DNA of 7,196 nt from an uncultured Ruminococcus sp. Its GTDB lineage: Bacteria; Bacillota; Clostridia; Oscillospirales; Acutalibacteraceae. The stretch is taken from positions 1 to 7,196 of the forward strand of contig CAMGGF010000062.1 of the NCBI GenBank assembly GCA_946055445.1, in the 5' to 3' direction. Position numbers and translations under genes: made by a program. Positions 1 through 5,077 of the stretch are shown piece by piece (positions within the stretch are counted from its first letter, which is position 1; every line of letters begins with the position of its first letter). A model generated the notes under the pieces. The model ran no database searches, had not been told where the DNA came from, and was given only the letters and a program-made list of their open reading frames with translations.

Positions 1-10
1 CATCAGAATC

Positions 11-40
11 CGCGGGCGATTCGTGAATCGCCCCTACAAA
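11..40 (-). repeat. Palindromic TTGTAGGG-type intergenic unit 1
   Basis: This unit has a perfect 9-bp stem: GGGCGATTC (14-22) pairs with GAATCGCCC (25-33) around a 2-nt loop. It is followed by the tail CCTACAAA. Read on the minus strand it becomes TTGTAGGGGCG…CGCCCG, which I take as the canonical orientation because two further units (near 91 and 120) share the same ends with different stem sequences. It lies outside any credible gene and is probably a small non-autonomous repeat (REP- or MITE-like). Its function is unknown. Confidence 0.65.
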
Positions 41-70
41 TTGTAGGGAACAACCTTAGTGTTGTTCCGC
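41..70 (+). repeat. Palindromic TTGTAGGG-type intergenic unit 2 (variant stem)
   Basis: The unit starts with TTGTAGGG (41-48). GGAACAAC (47-54) then pairs with GTTGTTCC (61-68) around the 6-nt loop CTTAGT. The tail is conserved relative to the other units but the stem is unrelated (GGAAC rather than GGGCG), so this is a second subtype. It is in the opposite orientation to the other three. It abuts unit 1 head to head, so CCCTACAA (32-39) and TTGTAGGG (41-48) also form an inverted repeat with one base between the arms. Confidence 0.6.
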
Positions 71-89
71 AAAATCATATCGAAATTCA

Positions 90-118
90 CGGGCGGCCGG
101 GTCGACCGCCCCTACAAA
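90..118 (-). repeat. Palindromic TTGTAGGG-type intergenic unit 3
   Basis: GGGCGG (91-96) pairs with CCGCCC (106-111), and CG (98-99) pairs with CG (103-104), leaving a single C/A mismatch (97/105) and a short GGT loop. The tail is CCTACAAA. On the minus-strand RNA the C/A mismatch becomes a U·G wobble, so the stem would be continuous on that strand only. It has the same ends as units 1 and 4. Confidence 0.65.
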
Positions 119-143
119 CGGGCGCGCAATGCACGCCCCTACG
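119..143 (-). repeat. Palindromic TTGTAGGG-type intergenic unit 4
   Basis: GGGCG (120-124) pairs with CGCCC (134-138), and GC (126-127) pairs with GC (131-132), around an AAT loop. There is again one C/A mismatch (125/133), which becomes U·G on the minus strand. The tail CCTACG (138-143) is a shortened form of CCTACAAA. This unit directly abuts unit 3 in the same orientation, forming a tandem pair. Confidence 0.6.
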
Positions 144-209
144 GTTGGATGGACAAACCCCAATATGTTTATAAAAAGTATTTCCATACGCCAAAACCGC
201 CTCGCGCCC

Positions 210-238
210 TTGCTTTTTGGCACATACTATTGTATAAT
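210..238 (+). promoter_or_regulatory. Sigma-70/SigA-type promoter for the five-gene plus-strand operon
   Basis: The -35 box is TTGCTT (210-215), four of six bases matching TTGACA, and the -10 box is a perfect TATAAT (233-238). The spacer is exactly 17 bp. Transcription should start near 244-246. It is the only strong promoter I see on the plus strand ahead of the gene set, and it places any translation start of the first gene at or after 251. Confidence 0.75.
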
Positions 239-250
239 ACAAACACATAT

Positions 251-1606
251 ATGCATTTTTTACGCCGAAAGGCGACGGTTTTTGGAAAGGCGGTTGGAAC
301 TTTGCATTCCGAACAAGAAACGGTGCGCGCACCGAAAAATACAACCTCTGCAAAAAAGAATATGCTCACCATTGTGTTGGCGGTGGTCGCCGTGGCGGCG
401 GTGACAGCGGCTTTTTGGCTGTACCGTAATCCGCCGCAGACGCAATCGGATAAAAGCAACACCAAAATCGGTGAAAGCATTGACTCCGTGTTGGTTACGC
501 GAAAAATTACGGCCATTCCCTTTATGGCAACGGATTTGCCGACCGTGTTCTATACTGCGGACGCGGCGGGCAATGTGTTGTATTATGAATTGGCAAACGG
601 CGAGTATGTGCAAATTGAGCCGACGGGGACAATGGAACTTTCTGTGCCGTTAAGCGGCCAACAAATCCCCGTAAAAATCCCGTATATTGAGCGCGACGGC
701 GTTTTGACGGGCTTTGGGCTGTTTACTTCCGACGGCGCGGATACGGGCGTTTACATCTATAATTTTGTAATGTTCAAAGTGTGCAATCTGCCGTCGGCAT
801 ACAGTGCGGACGGCAAATGCCTTCTGCTTGCATACACCGACCAAACACGCGCCTACACAATGGACCCTGTTTGGGAGGAGGCGTATGTGCTCAACCGCAG
901 TAACGGGACAACGGAACGCTTTTTGAGCGAAAACAACCGCACGCTCGGCATCACGGGTGCGGTGCGTTCCGACTTCTGTATGGTGACGGACACGGCGTTG
1001 CACACCGAAACGCCGATGGTGCCGTTTTTGTCGGCACGCGGGCGCGACCAGTCGGATGATGAAAATGCCGCGATGGATATTTATGTGAAAAACGGCGACA
1101 AAGAAACGCTCGCCGCGCAAAACGCCATTGGCAGATATGTAAAACCGTTGGAAAACGGCGGGTTTGCGTTTATGCGCAAAACAGAGGGCGGCTTTGAAAC
1201 CGTAAAATCCGAAAACGGTACCCAAACCGTGATTTCTTCGTTTTATTCGGGCTTCGGTACGGCGTGTATTCGAAGCGGCGATTGGATTTTGTCCAAAGAG
1301 GACGGCCGCGTGCATTCCACATATGACACGCGCGTTTACACGCCGACAGGGTATAAAATCAATCCGTTGGTATTTTCGGTGAGTCCCGACGAAAAATATA
1401 TTGTTATGGCGGGCACGGTTTTGAATGCGTTGGATTATCAAGTGTATATTTACAACATCGAAACCGGCAAATACGCCACCTTCAATGAGCCGAATTATGC
1501 GGCACACAGCAATATGCGTTTTATTGACAACACCACCGTGACCTATTATGTTTTAAATGTGGATGGGTTTGAAAATGTGGTGTTAGATGTATCAAAAGTA
1601 AAGTAA
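251..1606 (+). CDS. Membrane-anchored hypothetical protein with extracellular beta-propeller-like domain
   Basis: I do not recognise a named family. From the ATG at 251 the product is 451 aa: a basic, presumably cytoplasmic N-terminal stretch (1-37), one hydrophobic helix (about 38-58, MLTIVLAVVAVAAV…), a polar linker rich in Q, S and N, and a roughly 380-residue, strand-rich exported domain. Several segments resemble TolB/WD40-like propeller blades: a YSADGK turn near residue 184-189, and SPDEK near 378-382 followed by VYIYNIETGKY near 400-409. This suggests a surface propeller, perhaps a sensor or glycan/protein-binding module, but no catalytic motif is visible. The start is uncertain. ATG 251 lies only about 6 nt after the predicted transcription start and has no Shine-Dalgarno, whereas TTG 302 (434 aa) is preceded by AAAGGCGG at 286-293. 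The frame is open back to GTG 59, but that part overlaps the palindromic repeats and the promoter and is very unlikely to be translated. It is the first gene of the operon. Confidence 0.75.
   Translation: MHFLRRKATVFGKAVGTLHSEQETVRAPKNTTSAKKNMLTIVLAVVAVAAVTAAFWLYRNPPQTQSDKSNTKIGESIDSVLVTRKITAIPFMATDLPTVFYTADAAGNVLYYELANGEYVQIEPTGTMELSVPLSGQQIPVKIPYIERDGVLTGFGLFTSDGADTGVYIYNFVMFKVCNLPSAYSADGKCLLLAYTDQTRAYTMDPVWEEAYVLNRSNGTTERFLSENNRTLGITGAVRSDFCMVTDTALHTETPMVPFLSARGRDQSDDENAAMDIYVKNGDKETLAAQNAIGRYVKPLENGGFAFMRKTEGGFETVKSENGTQTVISSFYSGFGTACIRSGDWILSKEDGRVHSTYDTRVYTPTGYKINPLVFSVSPDEKYIVMAGTVLNALDYQVYIYNIETGKYATFNEPNYAAHSNMRFIDNTTVTYYVLNVDGFENVVLDVSKVK
286..293 (+). promoter_or_regulatory. Candidate ribosome binding site for an alternative TTG start at 302
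   Basis: AAAGGCGG differs by one base from the full anti-Shine-Dalgarno complement AAAGGAGG and lies 8 nt before an in-frame TTG (302-304). No comparable site precedes ATG 251. If it is used, the first gene has a leader of about 57 nt and encodes 434 aa, leaving the membrane helix intact. Confidence 0.45.
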
Positions 1607-1627
1607 CAACAAAAACAAGGAGAAACT

Positions 1628-2284
1628 ATGGCATTGAATTGCAAAGCCGTTTTGTTTGATTTTGACGGCACGCTGATGGATTCCTCTGAGGGAATTTTTA
1701 AAAGTTTGGTCTACGCCTTTGAGGCGGACGGGAAACCCGTTCCCGACGAAGCGACCTTGCGAAAGTTTATCGGCCCGCCGATTTATGACAGTTTTAAAAA
1801 TCTGTTCGGGTACAAAGACGAAAAAATTGATTGGATGATTGCGAAATACCGTGAACGCTACCGTGCAATCGGGTATAGAGAGGTCGCGGTGTATGCCGGC
1901 ATTCCCGCGCTGTTACAGCGTTTGCATCAAAACGGCATCAAAATTGCAACCGCCTCTTCAAAACCGCGCGTGTTTGTGGAGAAAATTTTGGAAGAGCAAA
2001 ATTTGCTTTCGTATTTTTCCTACATCGGCGGCACGGAATTTGACAACATTTCGTCCGACAAAACCAAGATTATTGAAAACGCGATGCGCGCGCTCGGTGT
2101 GTCGCCCGCAGAAACGCTGATGGTCGGTGACCGTCTGTATGACATTTGCGGCGCAAAAGGCGCAGGCGTACCTTGTATTGCCGTGCTGTACGGCTTCGGC
2201 AGTCGCGAAGAATTTTTGGAATACGGTGCAGATTATATTGTCGGTACCGCAAAAGAAATTGAAACTTTGATTTTCGGAGTGTAA
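1628..2284 (+). CDS. HAD-superfamily phosphatase, 5'-nucleotidase-like (PA0065-type)
   Basis: This is a 218-aa haloacid dehalogenase hydrolase expected to dephosphorylate a small phosphorylated metabolite in the cytoplasm. All four HAD motifs are present. Motif I is LFDFDGTLMDS, with nucleophile D11 and acid/base D13. Motif II is IATASSKP, with S110 in the usual Thr/Ser place. Motif III is K145 in SSDKTKII. Motif IV is VGDRLYDI, with D168 and D172 for Mg2+. A helical cap of subclass I type sits between motifs I and II (about 18-90). The segment FIGPPIYDSF after motif I and the YGFGSREEF segment near the C-terminus are typical of the HAD 5'-nucleotidase-like group related to Pseudomonas PA0065, rather than classical phosphoglycolate phosphatase (gph). 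The substrate cannot be read from sequence. AAGGAG (1617-1622) sits 5 nt before the ATG, confirming the start. It is the second operon gene and ends 4 bp before rarA. Confidence 0.88.
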   Translation: MALNCKAVLFDFDGTLMDSSEGIFKSLVYAFEADGKPVPDEATLRKFIGPPIYDSFKNLFGYKDEKIDWMIAKYRERYRAIGYREVAVYAGIPALLQRLHQNGIKIATASSKPRVFVEKILEEQNLLSYFSYIGGTEFDNISSDKTKIIENAMRALGVSPAETLMVGDRLYDICGAKGAGVPCIAVLYGFGSREEFLEYGADYIVGTAKEIETLIFGV

Positions 2285-2288
2285 CACT

Positions 2289-3566
2289 ATGGCTTCTCCG
2301 CTTGCGGACAGACTCCGCCCCGAACAACTTTCCGATATGGTCGGGCAAACGCATTTGCTCGGCGAAAATATGCCGCTTCGCAATATTGTGGAGTCCGGCA
2401 CACTGCCCAATATGATTTTTTACGGGCCGTCGGGCACGGGCAAAACCACATTGGCGCGCATTATTGCCAAAACCACCGACCGCACTTTGCGAAAACTCAA
2501 CGGCACCAACGCCTCAACGGCGGATATTAAAGAAATTGTCGGGGAACTCGGCACGCTTGCCGCGCCGAACGGCATTCTTTTGTATTTAGATGAAATTCAG
2601 TATTTCAACAAAAAGCAACAGCAGTCGCTTTTGGAATACATTGAAAACGGCGCGATTACGCTGATTGCCTCGACCACGGAAAATCCGTATTTTTATGTTT
2701 ACAGCGCGATTTTAAGCCGTTCTACAGTGTTTGAATTCCAATCGGTTACGCCTGAGGAGATTGCGCCTGCCGTAAAACGCGCGTTTTTGTTTTTGCAGGC
2801 AGAACAGCAAATCACAATCGACTTTACCGACGAAGTTTGCCTGCAAATTGCCATGTGCGCGGGCGGCGATGTGCGAAAATCTTTGAATTTTGCCGAACTC
2901 GCGGTGCTTGCCACCAAGCCCGACGAAAACGGAAACAAGCAAATTACGCCCGAAGCGGTCACGGCGATTACGGGGAACAATACCTTTCGCTATGACCGCG
3001 CGGGCGATGAACATTACGATGTGATTTCGGCGTTCCAAAAATCCATGCGCGGGTCCGACCCCGACGCGGCACTGCATTATCTTGCACGGCTTTTGGAGGG
3101 CGGCGATTTGCCCTCGGCGGTGCGGCGGCTGATGGTGTGCGCGTGCGAAGATGTCGGGCTTGCCTATCCGCAGATTATCCCGATTGTGAAAGCCGCGTGC
3201 GATATTGCGCTCGCCGTGGGATTACCCGAAGCGAAAATCCCGCTTGCCGACGCGGTGGTGCTGGTGGCGACTTCGCCGAAATCCAACACGGCGCACGACG
3301 CGATTTTTGCCGCGTGCGAAGATGTCCAAAAAGGCAATTACGGCCGCATTCCGCGGTGCTTGCAAAATATGCACTATGACGGCGCGGACAACAAAAACAA
3401 AGGGCAGTTTTATCAATACCCGCACGATTACCCGAACCGTTGGGTGGAACAGCAATATATGCCCGACGCGCTGTTGGGAAAACAGTATTATCACTTCGGT
3501 GACAACCGCACCGAACAGGCGGCAAAGGCATATTGGGACGCCGTAAAAGGGAACACCGACAAGTAG
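2289..3566 (+). CDS. rarA: Replication-associated recombination protein A (RarA/MgsA), AAA+ ATPase
   Basis: This 425-aa AAA+ ATPase belongs to the RarA/MgsA/WRNIP1 family, related to clamp loaders, which acts with SSB at replication forks to maintain stalled forks and open DNA ends. The N-terminus carries the family signature PLADRLRPEQL…MVGQ (4-20). Walker A is GPSGTGKT (46-53) and Walker B is LLYLDE (97-102). Sensor 1 lies in STTENP (128-133) and the likely arginine finger is R144 in ILSRS. GGDVRKSLN supplies the sensor-2 region, followed by the helical lid and the C-terminal tetramerisation domain. The C-terminal GQFYQYPHDYPNRWVEQQYMPD segment is diagnostic of the family. Length is close to that of E. 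coli RarA (about 447). After Walker B the sequence reads DEIQYFNKKQQQ, where most relatives I know have DEIHRFNKAQQD. GGAG (2276-2279), inside the end of the preceding gene, serves as ribosome binding site 9 nt upstream. It is the third operon gene and a housekeeping function among envelope genes. Confidence 0.95.
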   Translation: MASPLADRLRPEQLSDMVGQTHLLGENMPLRNIVESGTLPNMIFYGPSGTGKTTLARIIAKTTDRTLRKLNGTNASTADIKEIVGELGTLAAPNGILLYLDEIQYFNKKQQQSLLEYIENGAITLIASTTENPYFYVYSAILSRSTVFEFQSVTPEEIAPAVKRAFLFLQAEQQITIDFTDEVCLQIAMCAGGDVRKSLNFAELAVLATKPDENGNKQITPEAVTAITGNNTFRYDRAGDEHYDVISAFQKSMRGSDPDAALHYLARLLEGGDLPSAVRRLMVCACEDVGLAYPQIIPIVKAACDIALAVGLPEAKIPLADAVVLVATSPKSNTAHDAIFAACEDVQKGNYGRIPRCLQNMHYDGADNKNKGQFYQYPHDYPNRWVEQQYMPDALLGKQYYHFGDNRTEQAAKAYWDAVKGNTDK

Positions 3567-3569
3567 GAG
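3565..3569 (+). promoter_or_regulatory. Ribosome binding site fixing the flippase start at 3578
   Basis: AGGAG overlaps the rarA stop codon (TAG, 3564-3566) and lies 8 nt before ATG 3578. The same reading frame is open upstream to 3533 inside rarA, but this site supports ATG 3578 and so a start outside rarA. Confidence 0.75.
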
Positions 3570-3577
3570 CAGTACAT

Positions 3578-5077
3578 ATGAAAGAAAAAGCGCAAAAAGA
3601 ACCGAAAATCCGTTCCGTGCAGTTTAATTTCATTATGAACGCGATTTTGACCGTGTCCTCCATCATCTTCCCGATGATCACCTTTCCGTATGCATCGCGC
3701 GTGCTGTCGGTGGTGGGATACGGTAAAGTTTCGTTTGCCACTTCGGTGCTGACCTATTTTGCAATGTTTGCGTCTTTGGGCATTCCGAATTACGGCATTC
3801 GTGCGTGCGCGCGGGTGCGCGATGACAAGGTGAAACTTTCCCGCACGGCGCAGGAGTTGATTATCATCAACCTTGTGACTTCGGCAATTACCTACGCCGC
3901 GTTTTTTGCGTCGCTGTTTTTTGTGGAACGCTTCGAGCAGGATAAAACCCTGCTGATTATCAACAGCGTTTCCATTCTGTTAAACACTTTGGGCGTGACA
4001 TGGCTTTACTCGGCGTTAGAGCAGTATTCCTACATCACGGGGCGTAACATTCTCTGCAAACTGATTTCCATTGCTTTAATGTTTATTTTCGTGCACAATC
4101 CGTCGGATTATGTGGTGTACGGCGCGATCGCGATGGTCGCGTCGGGCGGGTCCAATGTGCTGAACTTCCTGCATTTACGCAAACTGATTATTTTAAAACC
4201 GCTGGGCGGCTATCATTTTAAACAGCATTTAAAACCGATATTTGTCTTTTTTGCCACTTCGGTTGCCATCAGCGTATATACGAATTTGGACACGGTTATG
4301 CTCGGCTTTATGACCGACGATGTGCAAACAGGGCTTTACAGCGCGTCGGTGAAAGTAAAAAATCTGCTTTGCAGTGTGGTTTCCTCTTTGGGCACGGTGC
4401 TGTTGCCGCGGCTGTCTTTGTATGTGCGCAATGAGGAGTCTGACAAATTTTACGAAACGCTTTCGAAAGTGTTGAATTTCCTGCTGTTAATCAGCCTGCC
4501 GCTGACGGTGTATTTTCTGTTCTTTTCGCGGACTTCGATTTTGTTGTTTTCGGGCGCGGAATACGAAGCGGCAACGCCTGCTATGCAGTTGTTGATGCCG
4601 ACGGTTTTGTTTATTGCGTTAAGCGGGCTGACAGGCAATCAAATGCTGGTGCCGCTTGGACGCGAAAAAGCGGTTATGGTGTCGGTGATTTGCGGCGCGG
4701 TGGTGGATTTCGGGCTGAACTGGGTGTTTATTCCGAAATGGGGCGCGGCAGGCGCGGCGGCGGCAACCATGATTGCGGAACTTTTGGTATTGGCGGTGCA
4801 GTTGTGTTTCCTCAAAAGGGAAGTTTTGCGCGTCGCGCGCGGCGTGAAATACCGCCCGATTTTCGTGAGCGTTTTGGGCGCGGCGGCAGTCGGTTTCTTG
4901 TGCGTGCGGTATTTGCCGATTTCCTCGTATTTTTGGATGTTGGCGGTCAGCGCGGTGCTGTTTTTCAGCGTTTACGGCGGACTTTTGCTGTTGCAAAAAG
5001 AAGCGTTTTTGTATGAGAATTTGCAGTTGGTACTGCGCTTTTTGAAAAAGAGAGGGAAAGCAGGGGAGAACGAATGA
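3578..5077 (+). CDS. Oligosaccharide flippase family protein (Wzx-like, MOP superfamily)
   Basis: This 499-aa integral membrane protein is expected to flip a lipid-linked oligosaccharide from the inner to the outer face of the membrane. The N-terminal pattern FPYASRVLSVVGYGKVSFA (36-54), followed by LGIPNYGIR, matches the RfbX/Wzx polysaccharide-exporter pattern in Clostridia and Bacilli. Hydrophobic segments recur along the whole chain, starting near residues 17-37, 52-74 and 95-116, consistent with the usual 12-14 helices. The final 20 residues are charged (LKKRGKAGENE), as expected for a cytoplasmic tail. Length is normal for the family. It is the fourth operon gene, beginning 11 bp after rarA and overlapping the GH43 gene by four bases (ATGA, 5074-5077), so the two are probably translationally coupled. 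Flippases of this group usually sit in capsule, exopolysaccharide or teichoic-acid clusters with glycosyltransferases, none of which is present here. A related lipid II- or teichoic-acid-type substrate is possible; the substrate is not readable from sequence. Confidence 0.88.
   Translation: MKEKAQKEPKIRSVQFNFIMNAILTVSSIIFPMITFPYASRVLSVVGYGKVSFATSVLTYFAMFASLGIPNYGIRACARVRDDKVKLSRTAQELIIINLVTSAITYAAFFASLFFVERFEQDKTLLIINSVSILLNTLGVTWLYSALEQYSYITGRNILCKLISIALMFIFVHNPSDYVVYGAIAMVASGGSNVLNFLHLRKLIILKPLGGYHFKQHLKPIFVFFATSVAISVYTNLDTVMLGFMTDDVQTGLYSASVKVKNLLCSVVSSLGTVLLPRLSLYVRNEESDKFYETLSKVLNFLLLISLPLTVYFLFFSRTSILLFSGAEYEAATPAMQLLMPTVLFIALSGLTGNQMLVPLGREKAVMVSVICGAVVDFGLNWVFIPKWGAAGAAAATMIAELLVLAVQLCFLKREVLRVARGVKYRPIFVSVLGAAAVGFLCVRYLPISSYFWMLAVSAVLFFSVYGGLLLLQKEAFLYENLQLVLRFLKKRGKAGENE

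Noticed and set aside
11..143. Short CRISPR array
   Set aside because: Units differ in stem sequence, are not all in the same orientation, and have no regular unique spacers; there are no cas genes nearby.
11..143. Rho-independent terminators of an upstream gene
   Set aside because: The hairpins are not followed by T tracts but by CCTACAAA, so they do not fit intrinsic terminators.
59..250. Upstream extension of the first gene to a GTG at 59, adding 64 residues
   Set aside because: The extension runs through three palindromic repeat units and the promoter, lies before the likely transcription start, has no ribosome binding site, and encodes the Arg/Pro-rich peptide typical of translated repeats.
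650..1507. Long antisense open frame (285 codons) across the first gene
   Set aside because: Its composition is rich in Arg, His and Cys with no domain, it is fully antisense to a better-supported gene, and it has no promoter or ribosome binding site. It results from codon-position bias.
3533..3577. Flippase start inside rarA giving 15 extra residues
   Set aside because: AGGAG at 3565-3569 lies at ideal spacing before ATG 3578, and the extra residues are a frame-shifted reading of the rarA end.
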